From NCBI GenBank assembly GCA_933207985.1, contig OW240913.1:272925036-272989035 (forward strand): 64,000 bases of DNA. The letters are read 5' to 3'. The stretch's first letter is position 1, and each line of letters starts with the position of its first letter. This DNA comes from Pelobates cultripes (Eukaryota > Chordata > Amphibia > Anura > Pelobatidae). Below the pieces are notes generated by a model that was given only the letters and a program-made list of their open reading frames with translations, was not told the origin of the DNA and did not search any database. The position numbers and the translations under genes were made by a program. Below, piece after piece: positions 38,614 through 49,495 of the stretch.

Positions 38614-39097
38614 CCCTTCATGACCATGGACGTATGTGGTACGTCTGGCAGAAAACATTCCATAATGACCTTGGACGTACCTGGTACGTCTGCAGCTATT
38701 TTGAGCTCTGGAAGCTCTGATAGTATTGCAGTGATGCTCTGCATGTGCGGAGTGCCTCGAGGGGTCCTGGCACTCAGTGCATATATAATAATATATATTA
38801 AAAAATTAAATAGAAAATAAATAAAATGATCAATATTAACCCCCATCCCTTTCTAAAGGCAGTGAATCATGGGGCTTCTGGGGGTGTCCCTAGCATGCCG
38901 CATCATAAGGGGCAGGCTGGGGTCATCCAATCACAGCTTGCCCCATTAGCAATTTCATCCCAAGTGTGTTCCCCATTTCTCTGATTAGTGTGGATCTGCC
39001 TCCCTCTCCTCACTTGTGCTTTAGTGAGAGAAGGAGAGAGATCTGTGGTTTAGCTAGAGAGATTTAGGTGTTTATAGGTAGGGATTTGTAAACTCTT

Positions 39098-39390
39098 GAG
39101 ACCCAAAGGCTCTTTTCAGAGCCATTAACCCCTGTCTTGCCAGTGATCACTATAATCACCGGCTTTTGCACAGCAGTAATTGTCTGCTGTTTGTGCATAT
39201 TTTTTTTCTTTTTTAGGGGTTCATTTTTGTGAATTTTTTTTTTTTTTTGAGACCCAAAAGCTCTTTTCAGAACGATTAACCCCTGTCCTGCCTGTGATCA
39301 CTCTGCAGATCACAGGCTCTTGCACAGCAGCACTTATTTTGCTGTCTGTTCATTTTTTTTTTAGGGGTTATATTTATTTTTTTTTGTGAC
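39098..39390. repeat. Tandem duplication in the piggyBac 5' region
   Basis: GAGACCCAAAGGCTCTTTTC begins at 39098 and recurs as GAGACCCAAAAGCTCTTTTC at 39249. The unit is about 151 bp, ending in TTTTTTTAGGGGTT. Confidence 0.85.
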
Positions 39391-39411
39391 AGGTCACTAA
39401 GTAAAGCGATT

Positions 39412-41157
39412 GTGATCATGTCACATGGGTCACGGAAGTCAACCAGCGCTGAGCAGTCATATGCCACACTTGCGCTAGAGTCTGACGCGTCTATGTCAGA
39501 CTCTGACCCTGATTTTGACCCAGCCAGGTGCTCAGATACAGCATCACTAGATACAGTGTCTGCTGCTAGTGATGCATCTAGTGATGTTGTATCTGTGCCT
39601 GCTAGTCCCCCTGCTCGAAGGAGACGTGCTGCTACAGCTGGCAGAACTGCTGAGGAGTGGGTAGTGCCTCATCGCCAGAGGCCAGACATCCCATCCTTTA
39701 CTGCAAATCCTGGCATTAATTTGGATGTCACAGGATTTAGCCCTCATCAGTTTATGGAGGTGTTTCTGGGCGATGATGTATTGGGGAACATTGTCGCCCA
39801 AACTAATTTATATGCCCATCAATTCAGAGCTACAAATCCTGACTCTTTTTTGGCAAAGCAGCAATGGGCCCCCATCGATGTGCCAGAATTTAAAAGATTC
39901 TGGGCATTGACTATGCTGATGGGCATCATAAAGAAGCCCTCCATCCGCTCCTACTGGAGCAGTAGCCCCATCTGCTCTACCCCCATTTACTCCCAATGTA
40001 TGTCGAGGAAGAGGTATGAAATGATTCTGCATTTCATGCACTTCAACGACAACAGCCTGTGTCCCTCTAGGGAGCATCCCCAATTTGACAGGCTGTATAA
40101 AATCCGCCCCCTGATTACCCACTTCGCTGCCAGGTTTGCAGAGGCTTATACACCTGGAAGGAATATATGCGTGGATGAATCCCTGATGAAGTATAAGGGA
40201 AGGCTGGGATTCAAGCAGTATGTTCCTTCCAAGCGCTCTAGGTATGGTGTAAAGATGTATAAGCTCTGTGATAGCGAGAATGGGTATATTCAGGCCTTCC
40301 GGGTGTACGAGGGAAAGGATAGCCACCTTGACCCTCCAGGTTGCCCAGAACATATGGGAACCAGTGGCAAGATTGTCTGGGACCTGATTTTCCCCCTCAT
40401 GAACAAAGGGTACCACTTGTATACTGACAATTTTTATACAAGTGTCCCTTTGTTCAAGCTACTGTACTGTTTTGATACAGTAGCTTGCGGCACAATTAAA
40501 AAGAACAGCACAGGTTTCCCAGGACAACTTGCACGCACCCGGCTACGAAGGGGGGAGACCTCAGCTCTGCGCCAAGAGGAGCTGTTGGCAGTTAAGTACA
40601 GAGACAAGAAGGATGTGTACCTTCTTACCAGCATCCACACTGAGGGGACTGTGGAGGTCCCTGTACGTGGCAGAGCTGAGAGGACAAGGAAGCCAGTGTG
40701 CATCAAGGCCTATAACCGGCACATGGGTGGGGTTGATCTGGCAGATCAGCTGCTGCAGCCCTACCTAATTATACGAAAGACAAGGGCCTGGTACAAAAAG
40801 GTTGCAATCTACCTGATGCAGATTGCAACCCACAACGCTTTCTTGTTGTTCAAAAAAGCAAACCCCGGGACGCAACTGAGATTTTTACAGTTTCAGCTCC
40901 AGATCATTTCGGGGATTTTGTACCGTGATGCACCTGCTCCCCGGGCGGTGATGGGAGAGAGCAGAGTTGGGGCTACACATTTTATTTTTAAAATCCCCCC
41001 TACTGCGGCAAAGCAGAATCCCCAAAAAAGATGCAGGGTCTGTTCTAAGAGGGGGCAGAGAAAAGACAGTGTATATTACTGTCCTGATTGCCCTGGACAG
41101 CCTGGACTCTGCATTGGCGACTGCTTCAAACGCTACCACACGCTGGTCCATTTTTAA
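39412..41157 (+). CDS. piggyBac-family transposase, intact, 581 aa
   Basis: Catalyses cut-and-paste at TTAA in the nucleus. It has an acidic Ser/Asp-rich N-terminus (residues 20-60), then the DDE_Tnp_1_7 domain from about 100 to 490. The three expected catalytic Asp residues are present: D255 in NICVDESLMKYKGR, D339 in YHLYTDNFYTS, D442 in NRHMGGVDLADQ. The C-terminal cysteine-rich domain is complete (C541, C544, C557, C560, C567, C571, H576, H580), as needed for end binding. The length is normal for the family (about 580-600). It starts at ATG 39412 with a second in-frame ATG at 39418. There is no internal stop or frameshift, and the ORF sits inside matching ends with TTAA duplications, so this is a transposon gene rather than a domesticated host gene. 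Confidence 0.93.
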   Translation: MIMSHGSRKSTSAEQSYATLALESDASMSDSDPDFDPARCSDTASLDTVSAASDASSDVVSVPASPPARRRRAATAGRTAEEWVVPHRQRPDIPSFTANPGINLDVTGFSPHQFMEVFLGDDVLGNIVAQTNLYAHQFRATNPDSFLAKQQWAPIDVPEFKRFWALTMLMGIIKKPSIRSYWSSSPICSTPIYSQCMSRKRYEMILHFMHFNDNSLCPSREHPQFDRLYKIRPLITHFAARFAEAYTPGRNICVDESLMKYKGRLGFKQYVPSKRSRYGVKMYKLCDSENGYIQAFRVYEGKDSHLDPPGCPEHMGTSGKIVWDLIFPLMNKGYHLYTDNFYTSVPLFKLLYCFDTVACGTIKKNSTGFPGQLARTRLRRGETSALRQEELLAVKYRDKKDVYLLTSIHTEGTVEVPVRGRAERTRKPVCIKAYNRHMGGVDLADQLLQPYLIIRKTRAWYKKVAIYLMQIATHNAFLLFKKANPGTQLRFLQFQLQIISGILYRDAPAPRAVMGESRVGATHFIFKIPPTAAKQNPQKRCRVCSKRGQRKDSVYYCPDCPGQPGLCIGDCFKRYHTLVHF

Positions 41158-41240
41158 TTTATTTTTTAACATTTGCCGTTCAGAGTTTTTTTTTTTTTTT
41201 AGGGGGGGGGGGTTCTTACATTTACCCCGTGCATGGGGGG

Positions 41241-42665
41241 CATGGGTGTCCTAAGGAGAAGCCTTGCAGAAAACCCCCTGGGGTGTGTTCTTGCAATAAC
41301 CAACAGCGGGCTCTCCTAAATCACAGTCAAAAAGCAGTGTGTGTGTGTGTGTGTGTGTGTGAAAATGAGGATTGAACAGTTACCTCCACACGCGTTCTTC
41401 AACTGTTTTATTTTATTTATTTATTTTTGGTCTGGCTATAAAAAAAGAAAAAAAGTTGCATCAAAGCACTCCACATGCAATACCTTGGGGTGTCTACGTT
41501 TCAAAGTGTGTATCCTTTCATGGCGATCTATAAAACTGGGCTATGTGATAAGCCCCAAGCTGAAGATAGGCCTATCAGAAGAACTACTCTCAATTTCAAC
41601 TCAAACTGAAAAGTCATACAATTGTAACCATACCTTCCCAAAATCCTGGCGAGCCTATGCGTGGGGGGCATGGGTGTCCTAAGGAGAAGCCTTGCAGAAA
41701 ACCCCCTGGGGTGTGTTCTTGCAATAACCAACAGCGGGCTCTCCTAAATCACAGTCAAAAAGCAGTGTGTGTGTGTGAAAATGAGGATTGAACAGTTACC
41801 TCCACACGCGTTCTTCAACTGTTTTATTTTATTTATTTATTTTTGGTCTGGCTATAAAAAAAGAAAAAAAGTTGCATCAAAGCACTCCACATGCAATACC
41901 TTGGGGTGTCTACGTTTCAAAGTGTGTATCCTTTCGTGGCGATCTATAAAACTGGGCTATGTGATAAGCCCCAAGCTAAAGATAGGCCTATCAGAAGAAA
42001 TACTCTCAATTTCAACTCAAACTGAAAAGTCATACAATTGTAACCATACCTTCCCAAAATCCTGGCGAGCCTATGCGTGGGGGGCATGGGTGTCCTAAGG
42101 AGAAGCCTTGCAGAAAACCCCCTGGGGTGTGTTCTTGCAATAACCAACAGCGGGCTCTCCTAAATCACAGTCAAAAAGCAGTGTGTGTGTGTGTGTGTGA
42201 AAATGAGGATTGAACAGTTACCTCCACACGCGTTCTTCAACTGTTTTATTTTATTTATTTATTTTTGGTCTGGCTATAAAAAAAGAAAAAATGTTGCATC
42301 AAAGCACTCCACATGCAATACCTTGGGGTGTCTACGTTTCAAAGTGTGTATCCTTTCGTGGCGATCTATAAAACTGGGCTATGTGATAAGCCCCAAGCTA
42401 AAGATAGGCCTATCAGAAGAACTACTCTCAATTTCAACTCAAACTGAAAAGTCATACAATTGTAACCATACCTTCCCAAAATCCTGGGGAGCCTATGCGT
42501 GGGGGGCATGGGTGTCCTAAGGAGAAGCCTTGCAGAAAACCCCCTGGGGTGTGTTCTTGCAATAACCAACAGCGGGCTCTCCTAAATCACAGTCAAAAAG
42601 CAGTGTGTGAGTGTGTGTGTGAAAATGAGGATTGAACAGTTACCTCCACAAGCGTTCTTCAACTA
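41241..42665 (+). repeat. ~420-bp satellite, 3.4 copies, in the piggyBac 3' half
   Basis: Units start at CATGGGTGTCCTAAGGAGAA: 41241, 41669, 42085 and 42507 (partial, to about 42665). Unit lengths of 428, 416 and 422 bp differ mainly by the length of a (GT)n run. Copies differ at only a few positions, so the amplification is recent. Matching 109-113 aa readings in every unit are by-products. Confidence 0.95.
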
Positions 42666-43366
42666 CTGCTCATGTCAAGAAAATACATTGGGATATCTGA
42701 TAAGTCCCCCATAAGGTAGATCGGCAAAGAATATATGTACAATTTGAAAAACGCATATCAGACATTTTGCTTTGCATCCCCCAGTGAACCCGACAAACAT
42801 ATGCATGCGTGGTATCGCTGTACCCGGGAGATGTTGCCGAGCACATATTGGGGTGTCCTTTGGCAGGAACACCTAACAGGAGGTTAGAATTTATGCTCAA
42901 AGTAGAATGTGTGAGTGAAAAAGTGAACATGAATGTGTGAGTGAAAAAGGACATCACAAAAACGTTTGACAGAGACTGGTGGTAGAATAAGTGCATGTAA
43001 AGTTTTGAAATGCCACCATGTGAAATGCCCTAGGCTGTGTACTTTTCCAAAACATACGGTTTGACGGAGGTGAATTACATTGGCTGGCTTCAGAAATGTT
43101 CCAACTGGGACATGGGGGCATGATGGCCAGCTGTGTTTTATGTCTCATCATATTTCACTTTTTTTATTCTAGTAAATCATATGATATGATGAAAATAATG
43201 GTATCTTTAGAATGAACATTTAATAGTGAGGTAAACGGTATACAATATGTGTGGGTACAGTAAATATATAAGAGGCAAATACATCTAAACACAGCCACTG
43301 CAGAAAAAGAGCCCTGGTCCTTAACGGTAATACAATTGAAAAATTGCCTGGTCACTAAGGGGTTAA

Positions 43367-43689
43367 GAGTACATGTATAAACTAGTCTATGACATCAATA
43401 AATCTAAGATCTACATTGTGGTTTATTTCTTTACTCATATAACAACTCATATCTTTAGGAAAAATACAAATTCCAAAAAAGGTAAATATATCACTTTTTT
43501 AAATTCATGTTCTACAGCAGTATATCTGTCATTTAATTAGAAAGAGGAAACAGACCCGTGGTATTCAGATGTGTAATATCCTTTATGTACGTGTTCATCG
43601 TGTGCAGAAAAACAGAACTTCCATATTTATACATGAAAAAAGCAGACAATAAAATGAAAATAAATTGTGCTTCATAACAATCACAAGAG
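43367..43689. other. Intergenic, nothing recognised
   Basis: AT-rich spacer between the piggyBac right end and a CR1-like 3' fragment. Confidence 0.4.
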
Positions 43690-43860
43690 CTACATAGTTG
43701 TCTAGGCTTAAAAAAAATGCAAAAGTCCATCAAGTTCAACCATGAAGTCTAGTCTTTTATGCTGCTGATCCAAACGTCTACAATTGTTTGCTTTGTTTTC
43801 TTGCCTCCGTTTCCCATTATGACATAAAAAGGCAAACAAATTCCTCCTGCACATATATTT
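43690..43860 (-). mobile_element. CR1-like LINE 3'-end fragment
   Basis: AAAAGTCCATCAAGTTCAAC and GCTGCTGATCCAAACG match the 3' end of the LINE at 6305. It is a short, 3'-only copy. Confidence 0.6.
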
Positions 43861-43934
43861 TCATGCAATAGAAGCACTTCATGTTTCTGTTAGAGAATAT
43901 GAACGGATTGGCATATTAACTTTTAGTTCCGAAA

Positions 43935-44335
43935 CATTATATTATTATAATTATTATGTTATTTATATAGCGCCGTCAAATTCCGTAGCGCTGTACAATG
44001 GGTGGACGAACAGACATGTAGTTGTAACCAGACAAGTTGGACACACAGGAACAGAGGGGTTGAGGGCCCTGCTCAATGAGCTTACATGCTAGAGGGAGTG
44101 GGGTAAAATGACACAAAAAGGTAAGGATAGTATTAGACTAGTGACAGTTGCAGAAGAGGAATCAGTCAGGAGCTATTAACAGTTTAATTGATACGCTTTT
44201 ATGAAGAAGTGGGTTTTTAATGATTTTTTGAAGGAGTGGAGACTGGGTGAGCATCTAACGGAGGAGGGAAGCGAGTTCCACAAGAGCAGTTGCAGCCCTC
44301 GAGAAATCTTGAAGTGACATCAGAGCTGGGGAGTA
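43935..44335 (-). mobile_element. L2-like LINE, 3' end (outer element)
   Basis: On the minus strand the reading ...LWNSLPSSVRCSPSL-type C-terminus (frameshifted here) and SFKKSLKTHFFIKAYQLNC is followed by a 3' UTR with GTACAGCGCTACGGAATTTG. It joins, across the insertion at 44336-46487, to 46488-46760. Confidence 0.7.
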
Positions 44336-46487
44336 GAAACATAGAATGTGATGGCAGATAAGAACCATTAGGCCCATCTAGTCTGCCTAATTTTCTAAAT
44401 ACCTTATCTTATAGTTAGGATAGCCTTATGCCTATCCCACGCATGCTTAAACTCCTTTACTGTGTTAACCTCTACCACTTCAGCTGGAAGGCTATTCCAT
44501 GCATCCACTACCCTCTTAGTAAAGGAATACTTCCTGATATTATTTTTAAACCTTTGTCCTCTTGTTGTGGTAGTTTTACTTCTTTTAAATATAATCTCCT
44601 CCTTTACTGTGTTGACTCCCTTTATATAATTAAATGTTTCTATCATATCCCCCCGTCTCGTCTTTCCTCCAAGCTATACATGTTAAGATCCTTTAACCTT
44701 TCCTGGTAAGTTTTATCCCGCAATCTATGAACCAGTTTAGTAGCCCTTCTCTGAACCCTCTCTAAGGTATCAATATCCTTCTGAAGATACGGTCTCCAGT
44801 ACTGCGTATAATACTCCAAGTGAGGTCTCACCAGTGTTCTGTACAATGGCATGAGCACTTCCCTCTTTCTACTACTAATACCTCTCCCTATACCACCAAG
44901 CTGCTAGCATTTCCTGCTGCTCTATTACATTGTCTGCCTACCTTTAAGTCATCAGAAATAATCACCCCTAAATCCCGTTCCTCATATGTTGAGGTTAGGA
45001 CTCTATCAAATATTCTGTACTCTGCCCTTGGGTTTTTACGTCCAAGATGCATTATCTTGCACTTATCCACATTAAATGTCAGTTGCCACAACTCTGACCA
45101 TTTTTCTAGTTTACCTAAATCATTTGCCATTTGGCTTATCCCTCATGGAACATCAACCCTGTTACATATCTTAGTATCATCAGCAAAAAGACATACCTTA
45201 CCATCAAGACCTTCTGCAGTATCACTAATAAAAATATTATAGAGAATGGGTCCAAGTACAGATCCCTGAGGTACCCCACTGGTGACAAGTCCAAGCTTCG
45301 AATATATTCCATTAACTACAACCCTCTGTTGCCTGTCACTCAGCCACTGCCTTACCCATTCAACAATATTTGAATCCAAACTTAAAGATTGCAGTTTATT
45401 GATAAACCTTCTATGTGCAACAGTGTCAAAAGCCTTACTGAAATCTAGCTAAACAATGTCTACTGCACCACCCTGATCTATAATTTTAGTTACCCAATCA
45501 AAAAATCAATAAGATTAGTTTGGCATGATCTCCCTGAAGTAAACCCATGTTGTCTCTGATCTTGAAATCCATGTGTTTTTAGATGTTCAACAATCCTATC
45601 CTTTAACATGGTTTCCATCACTTTCCCCACTACTGAAGTAAGGCTTACTGGCCTATAGTTGCCCAACTCTTCTCTATTACCTTTCTTGTAAATGGGCACA
45701 ACATTCGCTAACTTCCAATCTTCTGGGACTTCTCCTGTTAACAATGATTGGTTAAATAAATCTGTTAATGGTTTTGCTAGTACACCACTAAGCTCTTTTA
45801 ATAGCTTTGGGTGTATTCCATCAGGTCCCATTGACTTATTTGTCTTTACTTTTGACAGTTGAAATAGACCCTCTTCCTCTGTAAACTCACGTGTAATAAA
45901 TGACTCATTTATCCTTTTTCTCAACTGGGGTCCCTTTCCTTCATTTTCATCTGTAAATACAGAACAAAAATATTCTTTGAGGCAGTCAGCTAGACCTTTA
46001 TCCTCTTCTACATACCTTCCTTCTTTTGTTTTTAATCTAACTAATCCTTGTTTTACTTTTCTTTTCTCATTTATGTATCTAAAAAATGTTTTATCCCCTT
46101 TTTTACTGACTGTGCTATTTTCTCTTCTGTGTGTGATTTGGAAGCTCTTATAACTTGCTTAGACTCTTTCTGCCTAATCTTATAGATCATTTTGTCTTCC
46201 TCACTCTGGGTTTTTTTATAATTCCTAAATGCTAACTTTTTGTTTTTAACTATTTTGGCCACATCTACGGAGTACCACAGTGGTTTCTTAAATTTTTACT
46301 TTTACTGACAAGCCTAATGCAATTTTCTGTTGCCTTCAATAGTGCAACTTTTAAATAATCCCATTTCTCTTGGACTCCATTTAAATTGCTCCAGTCTGAT
46401 AATGACTCCTCTACACATATTCTAATTTTCTAAAGTCTAAAACTTTTGTTTTTGTGTGGTGTGACTCAGTCACTGTTTTTATATTAA
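44336..46487 (-). mobile_element. CR1-like LINE with most of an RT, inserted in the L2-like LINE
   Basis: Minus strand, 3' end AAACATAGAATGTGATGGCA at 44337. Readings in order from the 5' side: LAFRNYKKTQSEEDKMIYKI (46.2 kb); TNKSMGPDGIHPKLLKEL, DWKLANVVPIYKKGNREELG and NYRPVSLTSVVGKVMETML (45.9-45.5); LVTSGVPQGSVLGPILYNIF and CLFADDTKI, the catalytic FADD box (45.3-45.15); WQLTFNVDKCKIMHLGRKN (45.1); RRATKLVHRLRDKTYQERLK (44.7); SFTKRVVDAWNSLPAEVV (44.5). Several frameshifts make it non-functional. Confidence 0.85.
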
Positions 46488-46760
46488 ACCACACTGACAG
46501 AAGATAGACGTAAGTCTTCAGCAGATCGTAAGGGCCTAGATGGGACATACTTGTTTATAAGGGAGGATAGATAGGTGTGAGCAGCATTATGTAGAGATTT
46601 GAAAGCAAGAACCAGAATTTTAAATTGAGCTCTATATTTTATAGGAAGCCAATGTAGGGACTGACAGAAGGGTGAGGCATGGGAGGTGCGGGCGGACAGG
46701 AAGATGAGCCTCGCCGCCGCATTCATTGTGGACTGTAACGGCACAAGTTGGGAGCACGTA
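46488..46760 (-). mobile_element. L2-like LINE, 5' side of the outer element
   Basis: NAAARLIFLSARTSHASPFC then QSLHWLPIKYRAQFKILVLA and KYVPSRPLRSAEDLRLSS. This is the C-terminal RT region of an L2-type LINE; its continuation is at 44335-43935. Confidence 0.75.
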
Positions 46761-46820
46761 AGACCACTGAGAACTCAAGGCGAGAAAGGACAGTGGAATG
46801 ATCACACACTGATACTCTGA

Positions 46821-47291
46821 TTAAAGAAATACTCCACTGCCTAAATACAAAATTAATTAAAAATCACTATTTAGTAAGTATACTCCAAATTAACACCTAT
46901 ATGCATTTTATTATGCATTTTCATTGAGGTTATATAAAAAACGGCTTGTAAAACTTGCAGTTCTCTTGTCTTTTACCTTTACAAGCCCTCCCTGACAGAC
47001 TTTCTGTGGCTGTCCAATTCCCAATGCAGCTCAATGAGAAGTCTTTGCAAGGAAGGGGCTCTGAGCAATTTCTGCATCTTGAGTTAAGCTCCATTGAGCT
47101 AACAAAACCAGGAAGTAACAGGACCTGCTGTCTGCTTAAAAGCCAGCGGGTGTAACCAGATTACTTTATAAAAGTGTCTGTTTCTATTGAAATCTACACT
47201 TTTTGCAAAGTTACAAATATAGGACACACTCTTCACATATAAAGCTTTTCAGCAAGTTAAAGCACTTTACAGGTCTGGACTGTCCCTTTAA
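46821..47291. mobile_element. Complete TTAA element, different subfamily
   Basis: 471 bp, TTAA at 46821-46824 and 47288-47291. The termini are TTAAAGAAATACTCCACTGC and GTCTGGACTGTCCCTTTAA. The internal sequence is unlike subfamilies A and B. Confidence 0.7.
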
Positions 47292-47369
47292 GCTGTTCCT
47301 GACGTAATTCTGCTCTGGGTTTCTTTGATAAAGGGAGACATGTAATTTAGATTCTTCAGCACCTGTCCC

Positions 47370-47947
47370 TTAACCCCTTAAGGACACATGACATGTGTGA
47401 CATGTCTTGATTCCCTTTTATTCCAGAAGTTTGGTCCTTAAAGGACCACTATAATGCCAGGAAAACATACTAGTTTTCCTGGCACTATAGTGCCCTGAAG
47501 GTGCCCCCACCCTCAGGGTCCCCCTCCTGCCCAGATCTGGAAGGGGGAAAGGGGTTAAAACTTACCTTTTTCCAGCGCTGGGCGGGGAGCTCTCCTCCTC
47601 CGATCCTCCTTTTCTCCTCCCCGTCGGCTGAATGCACACGCGCGGCAAGAGCTGCGTGCGCATTCAGCCGGTCACATAGGAAAGCATTCATAATGCTTTC
47701 CTATGGACGCTGGCGTGCTCTCACTGTGAAAATCACAGTGAGAAGCACGCAAGCGCCTCTAGTGGCTGTCAATGAGACAGCCACTAGAGGAAATAGGGGA
47801 AGGCTTAACCCATTCATAAACATAGCAGTTTCTCTGAAACTGCTATGCTTATGAAAAAATGGGTTAACCCTAGCTGGACCAGGTACCCAGACCACTTCAT
47901 TAAGCTGAAGTGGTCTGGGTGCCTAGAGTGGTCCTTTAAGGGATTAA
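47370..47947. mobile_element. Short piggyBac-type MITE split by another MITE
   Basis: Outer element: TTAACCCCTTAAGGACACAT on the left and GGTCCTTAAGGGATTAA on the right once the insert at 47438-47939 is ignored. That leaves about 76 bp. It has an internal palindrome ACATGACATGTGTGACATGT. Confidence 0.7.
47438..47939 (+). mobile_element. TTAA MITE nested in the element above
   Basis: 502 bp with TTAA at 47438-47441 and 47936-47939. The termini are TTAAAGGACCACTATAATGC and CCTAGAGTGGTCCTTTAA. GC-rich interior with palindromes (CTTTCCTATG..., GCCTCTAGTGGCTGTC / GACAGCCACTAGAGG). Confidence 0.85.
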
Positions 47948-48200
47948 AGGAACACTGTAGTGTTAGCAATACATTTCTGTATTCCTAACACTACCGTAAT
48001 CCTGTACCTACTTAGTTTTAGTGCCCCAACTGCCAGCCTGCAAAATTAAGAAATCAACAGCAAAAATAAATTATCCAGCCCAGTGCAAAGTCTCTCTCCA
48101 CGATATGGCTTCCACCTAGCATGATGTCATCCTGGAGCTTTCTTCCAAGAACAGGTCCAATCCATTGGAGAGCTTAGCCACATTATCTTTATAAGACTGG
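47944..48200 (+). mobile_element. TTAA MITE, left part, abutting the previous one
   Basis: Shares TTAA 47944-47947 with the outer element. Starts TTAAAGGAACACTGTAGTGT and the palindromic AATACATTTCTGTATT. The right end was not found; the end is approximate. A further short MITE fragment (TTAAAGAACATTATAGACAC) lies at 48492-48552. Confidence 0.6.
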
Positions 48201-48597
48201 ATATAAACCATTAGGGTTATTCACATTCAGTGGGAATTTAAAATTTAGGGCCAAAGTAGCCAAACTGAAAGGATAGCTGACTTAGACAATGGATCCCGTT
48301 CGGCTATATTTACCTTAAATTCTAACTGTAGTGAATAACCCTGCATGTTTTCATCATGTACAGCTCAAAATGCCGATATCACAAAATTATTAAAAAAACG
48401 GTTGCTTTTACAGACGTCCAGTTTCAGTGCATCAAAGGTTTATTGTCACAGTCAAGTGGATTGATGTTACTAAAAAGTGACAGTTGTGTCATTAAAGAAC
48501 ATTATAGACACCATTACAACTTCACATCAATGAGTTGTTATGGCACCTAGAGCTCCTGGATGCTGCCTTACCATAAGGGGTAAAAACTGTCACAATG

Positions 48598-49495
48598 ATC
48601 TTTGGAACAGTACCTAAATTACACAAATTGCACAATTCCCACCTATCCATCAAAACAAAATCAAATGGAACACTGACCACATTCCACACTTTCAAATACT
48701 TGTGTATGTTGTTAGACCCCAATCTATCTTCTGGCCTCCACATAGAAAAACTTGCATCTAAACTTTATCCAAAACTAGGTGCCCTGTACAGAAACAAATC
48801 CTGCCTAAGCCCTACAGTAAAGGAAAAGATTGTACAGCAAATGCTGATTCCAATCATTGATTATGGGGATGTAGTATATGCATCTGCATCGCAATCCCAC
48901 ATTAATACACTCAATACATTGTATAACTTGTTCTGCCGATTTGTGCTACAATGTAATTACAGGACCCACCATTGTGAAATGCTAAAAGAACTAAACTGGC
49001 TGTCGCTGGGATCCAGACGCACCTGTCATCTTTCCAGCCTTGTGTTTAAGAGCATTTCTGGGAAGCTCCCACCCTACCTGAGCAAAATGCTCTCCTCGGC
49101 TGTTCCCACCTCCTATAACCTCCGATCCAGTACCAACACTTTATTTAGTCTACCTCAATACAAAAAGAAAGCAGCCTGATCCTCCTTTTCCTACAGAGCA
49201 CCGCAATTATGGAATGACCTCCCGCACACCATCAAATCTTCCCCAGGCCTAAAGTCCTTTAAGAGAACCATCTCTACATACCTCAAAACAGAATGCACGT
49301 GTCATGGTTGATTTTATTTTTCCTACCTGTTCTATGTTAAATTTTGTATATATTGTGTATTAATATTGTTTTTGTATTTTATTGTACCCTATTGTATCCA
49401 TGCAATGTTTTGTGGACCCAGGACATACTTGAAAACGAGAGAAATCTCAATGTATCTTTCCTGGTAAAATATTTTCTAAATAAATAAATAATGTC
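48598..49495 (+). mobile_element. + strand LINE, 3' part of RT and 3' UTR
   Basis: Reading IFGTVPKLHKLHNSHLSIKT..., KYLCMLLDPNLSSGLHIEKL, CLSPTVKEKIVQQMLIPIID and YGDVVYASASQSHINTLNTL is the C-terminal RT region of an L2/Rex-type non-LTR element. An in-frame stop at 49177-49179 interrupts AYRAPQLWNDLP-type sequence, which then continues to TGA near 49309. The 3' UTR ends TTTCCTGGTAAAATATTTTC and (TAAA)n at 49495. It is 5' truncated and dead. Confidence 0.8.

Larger units (their letters stand above)
38614..43362 (+). mobile_element. piggyBac-type transposon, apparently complete
   Basis: 4749 bp between TTAA at 38610-38613 and 43363-43366. The termini CCCCTTCATGACC and, reversed, CCCCTTAGTGACC match at 11 of 13 positions. 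The left subterminal region has two direct copies of TGACC(A/T)TGGACGTA...GGTACGTCTG (38620-38693), candidate transposase sites. A 151-bp tandem duplication lies at 39098-39390 upstream of the ORF, and a 3.4-unit satellite follows it. The transposase frame is open. Confidence 0.85.

Noticed and set aside
41341..42520. Three similar 109-113 aa readings on the + strand
   Set aside because: They repeat because the ~420-bp unit repeats; the opposite strand is also open, there is no family match, and the (GT)n length changes shift the start.
47500..47700. GC-rich block with long readings on both strands as a gene
   Set aside because: It is the interior of the MITE 47438-47939; similar GC-rich interiors occur at 31783-32239.
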